From assembly GCF_005405125.1 (NCBI RefSeq), contig NZ_BJDL01000021.1:1-64000 (forward strand): a DNA stretch of 64,000 nt, given 5' to 3'. Origin of the DNA: Lactiplantibacillus songbeiensis (GTDB taxonomy: Bacteria > Bacillota > Bacilli > Lactobacillales > Lactobacillaceae). Position numbers and translations under genes: made by a program. How positions within the stretch are numbered: the first letter of the stretch is position 1; the number at the start of each line of letters is the position of its first letter. Shown one piece after another: positions 17,513 to 27,248 of the stretch. Below the pieces are notes generated by a model, which was not told the origin of the DNA, made no database searches, and saw nothing but the letters and a program-made list of their open reading frames with translations.

Positions 17513-20314
17513 ATGAAACCAAACACCACCTATGCCGTCGTCGATATTGAAACGACTGGTACTAGTGTTAAAGACGGCGACCGAATTATTCAAATCGGTT
17601 GTGCGTTTGTTAAAAACAATAAAATAATTAATACATTTGCGACCGATGTCAATCCACTAACCACGGTACCGCCAGTGATCGAAAACTTGACGGGTATTAG
17701 CAATGCGCGGGTTCGCAAAGCCCCGCCATTTGATGACTTAGCTAGGACTGTTTACAGCCTATTGCAAGGCACTGTTTTTGTGGCGCATAATGTTAATTTT
17801 GATTTGCCATTTATTAATGCGGAACTGCAACGGGTTGGCTATCCTGAATTACCCATTCAAGCAGTCGATACTGTTTCCTTGAGCCAGATTCTATTACCCA
17901 CGGCCCCGAGTTTTCGGTTACGCGATTTGAGTAGTTTGCTGAATATTAAGCATCAACACCCGCATGCTGCCGACAGTGATGCCATTGCGACGGCGCACTT
18001 GTTTATCTTCTTACAGCAACGGTTAGCACACTTGCCATTGATCACCTTACAAGCGATGGTACGGTTAACACCGGACTTGCCACGTGAAACGAGTGAGTTG
18101 TTTGCTTTGGCGTTACAACAAGGTAAGCAGCATCCGACCCGGTTGCCGAAAGATTTAATGATCTGTAATGGGTTAGCACTCCGTAAGAAGAGTCTGCCAC
18201 AGCATGCTGAAGGTCGTAGTAACGCCCGTTATCCGTTAACGAAGAAGCAAAAGTTACAGTTATTCGGGGATGATCTGACGTATCGGCCGCAACAAGCGCG
18301 GATGATGAATCAAATCTATCGGCATTACACTAAAAAAGCCGATCAAAGCACGCCACTAATGATTGAAGCGCCGACTGGAACCGGAAAAACGCTTGGTTAT
18401 TTGTTGCCGTTAGCGTACCTAGCGCAAAATGAACACCAAGTGATTATCAGTACCGCAACGACCGTTTTACAAAACCAATTGTTAACGCAAGGCGTGCAGC
18501 TCCTGAATGTCTTATTGCCAAATCCAGTCACGGCTGTAGTGATTAAAGGCAATCAACATTATATTGACTTGGAACGGTTTAATCGCGGGTTAGCGTTGCA
18601 TGAACATTCCAAGCAAACGCAATTGTTAAAATTACGCGTCTTGGTCTGGCTGACAACGACCACGACTGGTGATTTAGATGAGTTGCATCTATCCACGTAT
18701 CAAGCGCCATACTTTAGCGAGATCGCCCATCATGGGGTGGCCGCGCTTAAGGCTGATGACCCGTTCTTTAAGGAAGATTTCTTACGTTTCCGGGATCAAC
18801 TGACGGCGCAAGCCACGTTTATCGTGACGAATCATGCGTACTTAATGCGGCACGTCGCGCAATTAGGTAGTCGACAGCAACAGCCATTGTTGGTTCTCGA
18901 TGAAGCGCAGCATTTGGCTGATGGCGTCTTACATGAGTCGCGGCAACGCTTTGACTTTAACTTTTACATGGCGGCTTGCCACAGTTTGACGAGTCGGATT
19001 GACCAAGAACATGGGTTGAATCTGCGGTCGTTATTTGCTGAACAGCCCCAAGCCGATTATCGCTTGCAACTGTTAGATAATTCGTTGAATGATACTGATC
19101 TGCATTTACAACAATTACAAGCGGCTTTGGCTCGAACTTTTGTGCCGAAGCAAAAGGGCGGTAGTCAACCGTTAGAATACGCCATTACGACGGAAGCGGT
19201 GACCCAGTTTTTTGCTGAGAACAACACGTTGGTCCGGCAACTGCAAACGGCGATTGAAAATTGTTTCTTGCAGTTCCAGCAATTAAATGAGCAATATCAG
19301 CATGACCAAACGGAGATATTACCGGCTGAGCAACATGTTTTGGACGACTTTTACAACCGACTCCAAACGTTACGCCAAGCCTATGATTTGTTACAGACTT
19401 GGTTAATTCCGGCCACGCGCGAACAACGCGTTTTCTGGGTCAGCTTAAATCAATGGCATGATCGTGGCAGCTTAACGATTGCCGGCAGCTTGATTGATAC
19501 TAAGGGCTATTTCAAGGATCAACTTTATCCTTACTTCAGTGCGCCATTATTTACCGGTGCGACGCTATTTGCCACTGGTAAGTCACAATATGTATACAGT
19601 CAGCTAGATCTTGACCCGACGACTACGGAACATCATCAATTGTCGACGCCGTTTGACTTGCAAAAGCAGGCCCGGCTGATGATTGCCACCGATGCCCGTG
19701 GTCCGGAACAACCGAGTGGTAAGCAACGGGTGAGTTATTTAACGCGTGCCATTAGCGAGATTGTGAATGCTGCGCCCAAGCAGACCTTAATCTTGTTTAA
19801 TTCGTTGAGCATGATTGAAGCCGTCTTTTACAGCTTGCACCAGACGAACGTTTCCGCTGACCGCGAGATTTTAGCGCAGGGCGTCAATGGCAGTCGGGAA
19901 AAGTTATTACGGCGCTTTATGCAAGGGGATAATGCCATCTTACTTGGGGCGGCCAGTTTCTGGGAGGGTATTGATTTGCCACAGGAACAACTGGAACTCT
20001 TAATTGTGACGCAATTACCGTTTGAATCTCCTGATCAGACCACGACCAAAGCCCGTTATCAACAATTACGGCAGGCCCAACTAAATCCGTTCTATAACGA
20101 AGCCTTACCCAAGGCCGCGTTGAAGTTGCGGCAAGGGATTGGACGTTTGATTCGGACGGAACAAGATACTGGGGCCGCAATTATTTTAGATGACCGGCTT
20201 GCCACTAAACGGTATGGTAAGACGATTTTAAAGGCCTTGCCGAAAGCCTTACCGCCGTTTGAAGGGTCAGTTTCTGAAATTACAAGCGAATTATCAAACT
20301 TTTTTCAAAACTAA
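17513..20314 (+). CDS. dinG: DinG-family helicase with exonuclease domain
   Basis: DNA repair helicase/nuclease of 933 residues. The N-terminal DEDDh 3'-5' exonuclease (about residues 1-170) has VDIETTGT (Exo I), HNVNFDLPF (Exo II) and HAADSDAIAT (Exo III). The XPD-like helicase follows: Walker A EAPTGTGKTLGYL (about 285), DEAH box VLDEAQHLA (about 463) and motif VI QGIGRLIRTEQD (about 885). I see no four-cysteine FeS cluster between them, in line with Gram-positive DinG. ypmB and aspB follow, as in Bacillus. GGGGAAA is upstream of the ATG. Confidence 0.93.
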   Translation: MKPNTTYAVVDIETTGTSVKDGDRIIQIGCAFVKNNKIINTFATDVNPLTTVPPVIENLTGISNARVRKAPPFDDLARTVYSLLQGTVFVAHNVNFDLPFINAELQRVGYPELPIQAVDTVSLSQILLPTAPSFRLRDLSSLLNIKHQHPHAADSDAIATAHLFIFLQQRLAHLPLITLQAMVRLTPDLPRETSELFALALQQGKQHPTRLPKDLMICNGLALRKKSLPQHAEGRSNARYPLTKKQKLQLFGDDLTYRPQQARMMNQIYRHYTKKADQSTPLMIEAPTGTGKTLGYLLPLAYLAQNEHQVIISTATTVLQNQLLTQGVQLLNVLLPNPVTAVVIKGNQHYIDLERFNRGLALHEHSKQTQLLKLRVLVWLTTTTTGDLDELHLSTYQAPYFSEIAHHGVAALKADDPFFKEDFLRFRDQLTAQATFIVTNHAYLMRHVAQLGSRQQQPLLVLDEAQHLADGVLHESRQRFDFNFYMAACHSLTSRIDQEHGLNLRSLFAEQPQADYRLQLLDNSLNDTDLHLQQLQAALARTFVPKQKGGSQPLEYAITTEAVTQFFAENNTLVRQLQTAIENCFLQFQQLNEQYQHDQTEILPAEQHVLDDFYNRLQTLRQAYDLLQTWLIPATREQRVFWVSLNQWHDRGSLTIAGSLIDTKGYFKDQLYPYFSAPLFTGATLFATGKSQYVYSQLDLDPTTTEHHQLSTPFDLQKQARLMIATDARGPEQPSGKQRVSYLTRAISEIVNAAPKQTLILFNSLSMIEAVFYSLHQTNVSADREILAQGVNGSREKLLRRFMQGDNAILLGAASFWEGIDLPQEQLELLIVTQLPFESPDQTTTKARYQQLRQAQLNPFYNEALPKAALKLRQGIGRLIRTEQDTGAAIILDDRLATKRYGKTILKALPKALPPFEGSVSEITSELSNFFQN

Positions 20315-20388
20315 TTGAGAAAGCGTTCCGCGCTAGTTGGAATTTGCTATAATATAGCTATCTGTTTTTTGAAAGGATCAGGGATAAT

Positions 20389-20889
20389 ATGAGAGTTCAA
20401 CGAAGACGCCGACCAGAACGGCTGATTATGATTATTTTGTTAGTTGTTTTGGCTGTGATCGTCGCCATTTATGGTACACTCTGGGCCGCTCAGCGACCGA
20501 TGCATACCGCTCAAAAAACGGCCTATAGCGTCGCCGTTAGCAAAGGTAAGCTAAAGACCACAACGGCGTTCAGCCAATATAATGGCACGCAGAGTTACTA
20601 CGTGGTGACGGGTACTAACAAGAAAAATGTGCCCGTTTATGCCATTATCAATACGTCGAAAAAGCACCAAACGACGGTTGTGAAACAATCGGCTGGGCTT
20701 ACACGGACCCAAGCGCTACGTAAGGTTTGGTCCAAGCGTAACCCTAGTAAGGTCATCAAGGCGACGATTGGTAAATACAATGGCCAAGTTGTTTGGGAAG
20801 TCACATATTTGAATTCGAAAAAAGCCTTGTGCTACGAAGTTCTACAATATTCTAATGGGAATCAATTAAAATCAATTATTAATATTTAA
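20389..20889 (+). CDS. YpmB-like membrane-anchored DUF5590 protein
   Basis: A 166-residue protein with an N-terminal membrane anchor (about residues 13-33) and an extracytoplasmic domain carrying the PepSY-like repeats expected of YpmB (DUF5590). The function is unknown; it is kept between dinG and aspB across Bacilli, which suggests a wall-related role. GAAAGGATC precedes the ATG. It is followed after 22 bases by aspB, so the two are probably co-transcribed. Confidence 0.82.
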   Translation: MRVQRRRRPERLIMIILLVVLAVIVAIYGTLWAAQRPMHTAQKTAYSVAVSKGKLKTTTAFSQYNGTQSYYVVTGTNKKNVPVYAIINTSKKHQTTVVKQSAGLTRTQALRKVWSKRNPSKVIKATIGKYNGQVVWEVTYLNSKKALCYEVLQYSNGNQLKSIINI

Positions 20890-20911
20890 CTTGAAAGGGA
20901 GCCGGTCGTTT

Positions 20912-22114
20912 ATGGAGTTATCGCGAAAAGTGATGCAGATTCAACCGTCCGCGACATTAAAAATTAGTTCGCAGGCTAAACAGATGCTAGCAGATGGCAT
21001 TGATGTCATTAACTTAGGCATCGGGGAGCCTGATTATCAGACGCCTGATAATATTAAACAAGCGGCGATTGAGAGTATTCAAAATGGGCAAGCCAGCTTT
21101 TACACGCCGGCAACCGGGGTACCAGCTTTAAAGCAAGCCATCAGTCAGCGGATTGAAGCCGACCATGGTTATCACTTTGACCCTAGCCAGATCGTCGTGA
21201 CCAATGGGGCTAAATTAGCCTTGTTTACGTTGTTCCAAGTCATTATCAATCCGGGTGATGAAGTCTTATTGCCGGTTCCTTACTGGGTCAGCTACTCCGA
21301 ACAAGTTAAGTTAGCTAACGGAACGCCGGTAGAAGTCGGCACGGATCGGCAACTACGCTTTACCGTCGCTGACCTTGAAGCCCAACGAACGGCGCATACG
21401 AAAGCCTTAGTCTTGAACTCGCCACAAAATCCATCTGGGTTAGTCTTCAGTCGTGCGGAATTAACGGCGATTGTGAACTGGGCTGTTCAGCATGATGTAT
21501 TAGTCATCGCTGATGAAATCTATGAGAAGCTGTTATACAATGGCAATCAATTCACGTCAGTCCTAGAACTGGGTGATGCGGATATGAGTCACGTGGTCTT
21601 AATTAACGGGGTCTCTAAAGCGTATTCGATGACTGGTTGGCGGATTGGTTATGCGGCCGGGCCAAAAGCTATTATGGCGAAGATGGGCGTGGTCTTGGGC
21701 CATGCCTCAAGTAATCCGGCAGCAGTATCTCAATATGCTGCGATTGAAGCCTTTGGCGGTGATCAGACCTCTGTTGAAACGATGCGCCAAGGCTTTGAAC
21801 AACGGTTGAATGAACTATATCCGTTGATTAAAAGTTTACCAGGATTCAAGTTGCCAGCTGGTAAGCCAGCGGGGGCGTTCTACTTATTCCCTGATGTGAC
21901 GGAAGCGTTGCGTTTAACGGGGTATGCCGATGCGCCAGCCTTCTGTACGGCGGTCTTACAAGACGCTCACGTGGGTCTGGTTCCTGGTGAAGCCTTTGGG
22001 TTACCTGGGCATATCCGCTTAAGCTATGCGACTGATATGGCCTCATTACGTAAAGCTTATCAACGGTTGCAAGACTTTATGACCAAGAAAATCGCTGAAC
22101 ATTCAGCACAGTAA
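20912..22114 (+). CDS. aspB: Aspartate aminotransferase (class I, PLP)
   Basis: PLP enzyme of 400 residues that transfers the amino group between aspartate and 2-oxoglutarate (or related amino acids). Conserved stretches are INLGIGEPDYQTPDNI, NSPQNPSGLVFS, DEIYEKLLY, and the PLP lysine in SKAYSMTGWRIGY (about residue 237). AAAGGGA lies 11 bases before the ATG at 20912; the preceding TTG at 20891 overlaps this site and is rejected. In B. subtilis asnS follows; here it is absent. Confidence 0.9.
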   Translation: MELSRKVMQIQPSATLKISSQAKQMLADGIDVINLGIGEPDYQTPDNIKQAAIESIQNGQASFYTPATGVPALKQAISQRIEADHGYHFDPSQIVVTNGAKLALFTLFQVIINPGDEVLLPVPYWVSYSEQVKLANGTPVEVGTDRQLRFTVADLEAQRTAHTKALVLNSPQNPSGLVFSRAELTAIVNWAVQHDVLVIADEIYEKLLYNGNQFTSVLELGDADMSHVVLINGVSKAYSMTGWRIGYAAGPKAIMAKMGVVLGHASSNPAAVSQYAAIEAFGGDQTSVETMRQGFEQRLNELYPLIKSLPGFKLPAGKPAGAFYLFPDVTEALRLTGYADAPAFCTAVLQDAHVGLVPGEAFGLPGHIRLSYATDMASLRKAYQRLQDFMTKKIAEHSAQ

Positions 22115-22124
22115 CGGTTAATTG

Positions 22125-22171
22125 AACAAACGGGCTCGTTGGTTAATGGACTAATCAACAGCCCGTTTGTT
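22125..22171 (+). terminator. Rho-independent terminator after aspB
   Basis: AAACGGGCT...AGCCCGTTT stem with inner GTTGGTTA/TAATCAAC pairing, then T-rich sequence. Confidence 0.85.
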
Positions 22172-22190
22172 GTTATTATAGGGGGTTAAC

Positions 22191-22907
22191 ATGGAACCAC
22201 TAGCACAAGCACTAATCAAGGACGGGCAAACCACGTTACCAAACGTGTTGTTATTGCATTATCATGAAATCGGGATGACCAGTGAAGAATTGGTTGTGTA
22301 TTTGCAATTCAAACGGTTGATGGATCAAGGCAGTGAATTTCCTGACGCTAATCTAGTTGCCCAAAGTATGGGAGAACCTGCTAATACGGTCTTCCAACGG
22401 TTACATGAACTATTATCAAAAAAATTACTAACGATTGAATCTGTGACAGCCGCCGATAAAAAGATTCATGACCGGTATAATTTTGATGGTATTTACGACA
22501 AATTAGCCGTCGCGTTAACGAAGCCTAAACCAGTGGCATCAACGGCGGTCGATGATGGGAATCAGCGGCAAAAAGTCTTTCGCAGTATCGAAAGCGAATT
22601 TGGCCGGGCCTTGTCCTCATTTGAGATGGAGTTTATTAGTAAATGGTTTGACGAAGATCATTACCAGCCAGAGATTATTGAACTGGCGTTACGTGAAGCA
22701 GTCTTGAGTCAGGTTTATAATTTAAAGTATATGGATCGCATCTTGCTCAACTGGAGTAAGAAGAATTTAACGACGGCGGCGCAGATTGAAGCAGATCGGC
22801 AAAGTGGCTTGAATAAGCGCTTGAATCAAGTACCGAAGGCCAATCAGCGACAAACTGGCGAGAATGCTGGGCCAAAGATTCCGTTATTTAAGCTTGGTGA
22901 TCATTAA
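22191..22907 (+). CDS. dnaD: DnaD-family replication initiation protein
   Basis: Primosomal protein that helps load the replicative helicase in Gram-positive bacteria. The N-terminal winged-helix domain (about residues 1-90, LPNVLLLHYHEIGMTSEELVVYLQ) and the C-terminal DnaB_2/DnaD domain (about 125-200, FGRALSSFEMEFISKW and NLKYMDRILLNW) are both visible. The length, 238, is usual. The gene sits alone between terminators; nth, its common downstream neighbour, is missing. Confidence 0.9.
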   Translation: MEPLAQALIKDGQTTLPNVLLLHYHEIGMTSEELVVYLQFKRLMDQGSEFPDANLVAQSMGEPANTVFQRLHELLSKKLLTIESVTAADKKIHDRYNFDGIYDKLAVALTKPKPVASTAVDDGNQRQKVFRSIESEFGRALSSFEMEFISKWFDEDHYQPEIIELALREAVLSQVYNLKYMDRILLNWSKKNLTTAAQIEADRQSGLNKRLNQVPKANQRQTGENAGPKIPLFKLGDH

Positions 22908-22911
22908 TTGG

Positions 22912-22963
22912 AAAAGGGCTCACTGATGTGACGGTTAAATGCCGTTGTCAGTGAGCCCTTTTT
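22912..22963. terminator. Bidirectional terminator
   Basis: AAAAGGGCTCACTGA pairs with TCAGTGAGCCCTTTT around a secondary GACGG/CCGTT stem. It overlaps the stop codon of the minus-strand gene. Confidence 0.9.
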
Positions 22964-23396
22964 AGTGGTGTAACAAATGATAATAGCGACAGCCTAAATG
23001 ACTTAGCACAATTAAACTTAACGTCCCGATGTAAGCCAATACCCATAGTAGTTCAGCCTGGTTAAGTAGCGTGTAATGACTGATGAAATCGATCAGAAGG
23101 CTTAGTTCTAAAAAGATGGCAGGGGTGATAAGTAAATCGTAATAATTTGAAAATCGATGCTGGTGGTTAGCTGGATAAAGATTAACTACCAAAAAGGCAG
23201 TCAGTGGGCAAAGTAGCCCGATACAAAAGGCCAAGGTCACCTGATTGGTCGCACGCCAATGATCAAAGATTTGTAAAAGCTGAGGTACGTCTCGATAAGG
23301 TAACCAAAAAGCTGTTAAGAGTCGTTGCCGATAATAAATGACTAACAAGGGTTGCAGTACAGCTAGTCCTAATAACCACGGATGCTTAAGTCGCAT
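22962..23396 (-). CDS. Unknown four-pass membrane protein
   Basis: A 144-residue protein with four hydrophobic segments (about residues 8-22, 50-70, 85-108, 118-138) and a short basic C-terminus. No family was recognised. The ATG at 23396 (MRLKHPW) is chosen because AAAGGATG lies just upstream, and the extra 42 residues of the longer frame are poorly supported. It fills the place nth occupies in related genomes. Confidence 0.5.
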   Translation of the reverse strand: MRLKHPWLLGLAVLQPLLVIYYRQRLLTAFWLPYRDVPQLLQIFDHWRATNQVTLAFCIGLLCPLTAFLVVNLYPANHQHRFSNYYDLLITPAIFLELSLLIDFISHYTLLNQAELLWVLAYIGTLSLIVLSHLGCRYYHLLHH

Positions 23397-23511
23397 GAGT
23401 GCACCATCCTTTTTTTCTTTAGCATAGTGAACTTGGTGTCCGTTAACTAGCATGATGACGTAAAGGTTTGGTAACGAAATGGTTAACTTGCGCAGAATGA
23501 ATGACGATAAC

Positions 23512-23563
23512 AAAAAAGGCACATCATGGCAGGCCGTTTAGGGCTTGCTGTGACGTGCCTTTA
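23512..23563 (-). terminator. Terminator after pbp1A
   Basis: On the minus strand AAAGGCAC...GTGCCTTT with inner CAGCAAGCC/GGCCTGCC pairing, then six T. Confidence 0.85.
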
Positions 23564-23573
23564 AATTTACTGA

Positions 23574-25862
23574 CTATTGACCAGCGTGTTGGTTGTTATC
23601 GGCTGAACTGGAGCTGGCAGCCGTTGAACTGGAGGCTTCATGCGAGCTCGAACTAGCTTCACTGGAACTAGCAGCTTCGCTCGAACTTTCGCTCGAACTA
23701 GCTTCGCTAGAACTTGAGGCGGTTTCACTCGAATTGGAAGCACTCGATGAACTTTGGGTCATCGTATGATCCGTCGCGCTTGATGAAGATTGCGTGGTGG
23801 TCGTCCCATTGTTGACGCTACTACCGGTCGTCCCGGAATTAGCTTCAGCATTAGAGAAGAGGTGACCAACGACGTATAATTCTTCAATTCCGTTTTTCTT
23901 AACGGTGCCGACAGAGCTTGGTTTGGCCCAATCGGAATTTGGTGAATATTGTTGTAAGTAAGTCATCATTTCACGATAAATATTTTGTGAAATCTTAGCG
24001 TTAGAATTATCGATATAACCTTGATCCTTACGATCATACCCGGTCCAGACTGAGACAGAATAATTCTTCGTATAGCCGGCCATCCAAGAATCAAGCATTG
24101 CATCAGAAGGTACCGTTCCTTTAAGATTATCTGGATAATCATCGGTCCCAGTCTTCCCAGCTTGGTAGACACCGTTGATCTTAGCAGTCGTCCCAGTCCC
24201 AGAAGCGGAATTGATAACGTCTTTGAGCATGTCCGTAATCATATAGGCCGTCGATTGCTTCATGACACGTTTACCATTACTGGTGTAATTAACGGTGCGG
24301 TTGTCTTGAGTCACAATCTTGTTAATGTAGTATGGCTTGTGATAAGTCCCACCATTCGCAAAGGCGGCGTAAGCACCAGCCACTTGTAAGGATGAAACAT
24401 AAGCGCCAATCGCGCTTGAATACGGAATGGTCCCTTTGAGATTCATGCCAAGTTGGTTGGCGAAGGTCTTCGCGCGATTCCGACCAACCTGTGCTAAAGT
24501 CCGCACGGCGGGAATGTTCCGCGATTGGACGAGGGCGGAACGCATTGTCATATTGCCTAAGGTATTGTTATCAAAGTCATTGACAGATGTGTTGCCACCA
24601 GGGTACTTAAATTTCGTATCGGCAACTGTCTTGTATGTTGGCCAGCTTTCATATTCAATTGCTGGACCGTAGTCAAGGATTGGCTTCATCGTCGACGCAT
24701 TGGAACGATCAGTTTGGACCGCTCGATTTAAGCCGTAAGTGACGTTAGTATGTTTACGACCACCAATCATCGCGGAAACTTTACCAGTATAAGAATCAAC
24801 GACCGAAACGCCTAATTGGAAGTTCTTGTCAGGATAGCTCACATATTTAGACGTGTTGGCGATGTCATACAACCGTTGTTGGGCGTTCATATTCAGGTTG
24901 GTATAGACTTTGACACCGCTGGTAGCCGGATCATACCCCTTTTTCTTAAGGTCCGCTCTAACTTCCGTCAAATAGGCATCAATCACTTTTTGCTTTTTCT
25001 GCTGGGTGACGATGCTGCCATGGGTCTTAGCAAGGCCCGTCTTCACGTTCACCGCTTCGGCTGTGGTTTCTTGCTGCTTAGTGATGGCTTTACTGTCATA
25101 CATCGCTTGCAAGACCAAGTTACGCCGGTTCGTCGCATAGCTTGGGTACGTGTATGGATTATAGTAAGTTGGTGATTGTGGCATCCCGGCTAAGAGGGCC
25201 AGTTGACTCAGATTTAAATTATTGAGTGATTTGCCGTAGTAATACTTAGCGGCGGTACCCATTCCGTAAATCCCGTTACCCATGTAAACTTTATTAATAT
25301 AGAATTCCAAAATCTGGGCTTTACTGAAATGCTTTTCAACATTTAAGGCTAACCAGGCTTCTTGGGCTTTAACCCGTAAGTTTCGGTCCGAAGTGTTGGT
25401 TGAAAAGACGGAGAGTTTAACTAGCTGCATTGTCAAGGTACTCCCGCCTTGCATGCCGAGTGAGCTACCTTTTAAATTACCTAAAGCTGCGCCGAGAATC
25501 CGGTAGTAGTCGACCCCTTTATGTTGATAGAAGCGACGGTCTTCAATAGAGACCACCGCACTCTTTAAAGTTGCGGGAATCTGATTAGACTTGACGTACT
25601 CCCGGTTACTAGTCCCGAAGTTAGCAATCAATTTGTTGTTGGCATCGTAAATTCGGGTGGCATTTTCACTCTTGAGATTGCTTTCGGTAATCGTTGGCGA
25701 GCTCTGTGCGTAATAGAAAAATAACCCAATACCGGCGAGGGCGCCCACCACAAATAATGCAATTAATGTTAGAATTATCCGACGAAACCAATGTCGTTTC
25801 GGGGGTTGGGGTTGGTTGCGATTGCGCGCCACCCGTGAATCTTGATCATTGTTACCTGCCAT
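23574..25862 (-). CDS. pbp1A: Class A penicillin-binding protein
   Basis: Bifunctional peptidoglycan synthase of 762 residues. After a cytoplasmic start and one membrane anchor (about residues 28-50), the glycosyltransferase shows EDRRFYQHKGVDYY, GGSTLTMQLVK and KVYMGNGIYG. The transpeptidase shows the Ser box STMKP (about 390), SRN (about 447) and KTGTD (about 571). The last 90 or so residues are a low-complexity Ser/Ala/Glu tail exposed outside the cell. It pairs with recU in the conserved recU-pbp order and is co-transcribed with it. It is the position of ponA in Bacillus; the exact symbol is inferred. Confidence 0.92.
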   Translation of the reverse strand: MAGNNDQDSRVARNRNQPQPPKRHWFRRIILTLIALFVVGALAGIGLFFYYAQSSPTITESNLKSENATRIYDANNKLIANFGTSNREYVKSNQIPATLKSAVVSIEDRRFYQHKGVDYYRILGAALGNLKGSSLGMQGGSTLTMQLVKLSVFSTNTSDRNLRVKAQEAWLALNVEKHFSKAQILEFYINKVYMGNGIYGMGTAAKYYYGKSLNNLNLSQLALLAGMPQSPTYYNPYTYPSYATNRRNLVLQAMYDSKAITKQQETTAEAVNVKTGLAKTHGSIVTQQKKQKVIDAYLTEVRADLKKKGYDPATSGVKVYTNLNMNAQQRLYDIANTSKYVSYPDKNFQLGVSVVDSYTGKVSAMIGGRKHTNVTYGLNRAVQTDRSNASTMKPILDYGPAIEYESWPTYKTVADTKFKYPGGNTSVNDFDNNTLGNMTMRSALVQSRNIPAVRTLAQVGRNRAKTFANQLGMNLKGTIPYSSAIGAYVSSLQVAGAYAAFANGGTYHKPYYINKIVTQDNRTVNYTSNGKRVMKQSTAYMITDMLKDVINSASGTGTTAKINGVYQAGKTGTDDYPDNLKGTVPSDAMLDSWMAGYTKNYSVSVWTGYDRKDQGYIDNSNAKISQNIYREMMTYLQQYSPNSDWAKPSSVGTVKKNGIEELYVVGHLFSNAEANSGTTGSSVNNGTTTTQSSSSATDHTMTQSSSSASNSSETASSSSEASSSESSSEAASSSEASSSSHEASSSTAASSSSADNNQHAGQ

Positions 25863-25873
25863 GATGTTCTCCT

Positions 25874-26497
25874 TTAGTGACTTGATGGTGATACATTAAT
25901 GATAGTATCCACGGCATCCAAATATGGAATTAATGGATTAAGCTGATAGTGTAGTTCTGTAGCCAAACGTTCGACATCAGCGAGTGGGATGGACTTACGG
26001 CCGCCATCCGCTTGATGGTCCCAGTAAGTGTTGAGATCCGTCGCTTTTAATAGAAATAACCGTTCTAAAACGGCAAATCGGATGATGACAAAACAAATGC
26101 CGCCTTGTTGCAAACATTTGCGCATGTGCTCGATTTGATGTTCATGAAAGTTTTTGAGTGGGAAGGCCGTTTTACTTTTGGTTTCCTTCGCTTCAAAGTC
26201 CAAGTATTTACCACGGTAGACCCCGTTGTAGTCAGTCGTGGAGGCATGTTGAAAATAAGCCTCACGAATGACGGCAGCGGCGCGGTTCGGATAGTCAACT
26301 TTCACGATTTGAATGGGCGTTGGCTTTTTATGAATAACTGCGATATCATTTTCCAGATAATAAGTATTGCTGGCATTAAGTTCTTCTTCCAAACTCATTC
26401 CGCGATCGCCGAAGTTAACGTTGGCAAACTTAGAATGCGGTTTGTTGCTTGGGGAAGGTTGGCGATAAGCCTTGCCGTTGGGATAACGAATCGTCAA
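25874..26497 (-). CDS. recU: Holliday junction resolvase RecU
   Basis: Cuts Holliday junctions during recombination and chromosome segregation. The 207 residues include the IRYPNGKAY start, the nuclease core GKYLDFEAKETKSKTAFPL (about residue 107) and KNFHEHQIEHM. The start is TTG with GGAGGT 7 bases upstream. The pbp1A gene follows after 11 bases in the same transcript. Confidence 0.94.
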   Translation of the reverse strand: MTIRYPNGKAYRQPSPSNKPHSKFANVNFGDRGMSLEEELNASNTYYLENDIAVIHKKPTPIQIVKVDYPNRAAAVIREAYFQHASTTDYNGVYRGKYLDFEAKETKSKTAFPLKNFHEHQIEHMRKCLQQGGICFVIIRFAVLERLFLLKATDLNTYWDHQADGGRKSIPLADVERLATELHYQLNPLIPYLDAVDTIINVSPSSH

Positions 26498-26603
26498 ATT
26501 ATCAACCTCCTAATATTGTCATATTTTACCATTAAAGCGGCTAATGTGAAATATCTGTGATGTTTTAAAGAAATTGTTAGTCAAGTTGAAGGGAGCTTTT
26601 TTT

Positions 26604-27173
26604 GTGAGTCGATTATGGCTAAGCGGTTATCGGAGCTACGAATTAAACGTCTTTGGCGAACAAGACGATAAATTAAAAGTGATTAAATATGCATTGACCG
26701 AATATTTGACCAGTCAGATCGAAGATGGGGTAGATTGGTTGATTACTGGCGGTCAGCTGGGAATTGAACAGTGGTGTGCCGAAGTCGGTCTGGAATTAAA
26801 GCAAACTTATCCGGAGTTAAAAGTCGCGATGATGCTACCTTATGGTGAATTTGGTGGCCGTTGGAATGAGAATAATCAAGCTAAGTTACAAGGATTATTA
26901 GCGCGGGTGGACTTCCATGCGGCAGTTAGTAAGCAATCTTATGAAAATCCACAACAATTAAAAAACTATCAAGAATTCATGGTAACCCATACCGATGCGG
27001 CGACTTTGGTGTATGATCCAGATAACCCCGGTAAGCCTACGTACGACTATGATTTGATTCAAAAGTTCAGCGAAGATCATCCGTATCCGCTGACACTGAT
27101 TGATTTTGATTGGTTGCAAGAAAGTGCGACCGAGTATGCAGAAAAACAGAATAATGGTTTTAATTTTGAATAA
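26604..27173 (+). CDS. YpsA-like DUF1273 protein
   Basis: A 189-residue protein of the SLOG/DUF1273 group. The Rossmann-like N-terminus (VSRLWLSGYRSYELNVFG), DWLITGGQLGIEQWCAE and MLPYGEFGGRWNENNQ match YpsA. In B. subtilis ypsA precedes gpsB and has been linked to cell division; the same order here supports the call. The start is GTG at 26604 with AAGGGAG upstream. Divergent from recU. Confidence 0.88.
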   Translation: MSRLWLSGYRSYELNVFGEQDDKLKVIKYALTEYLTSQIEDGVDWLITGGQLGIEQWCAEVGLELKQTYPELKVAMMLPYGEFGGRWNENNQAKLQGLLARVDFHAAVSKQSYENPQQLKNYQEFMVTHTDAATLVYDPDNPGKPTYDYDLIQKFSEDHPYPLTLIDFDWLQESATEYAEKQNNGFNFE

Positions 27174-27248
27174 AGTCTGCTACAATGTTTTAAGTAATGC
27201 GGATGCCTATTTTGGTGTCGCGCGAATAACAATGAGGTGTTTTTAAGT

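Noticed and set aside
23600-23800. Repeats resembling a CRISPR array
   Set aside because: They are Ser-codon repeats of the PBP tail in frame, not equal spacers.
24162-25175. Several plus-strand frames within pbp1A
   Set aside because: Antisense shadows of a gene with all PBP motifs.
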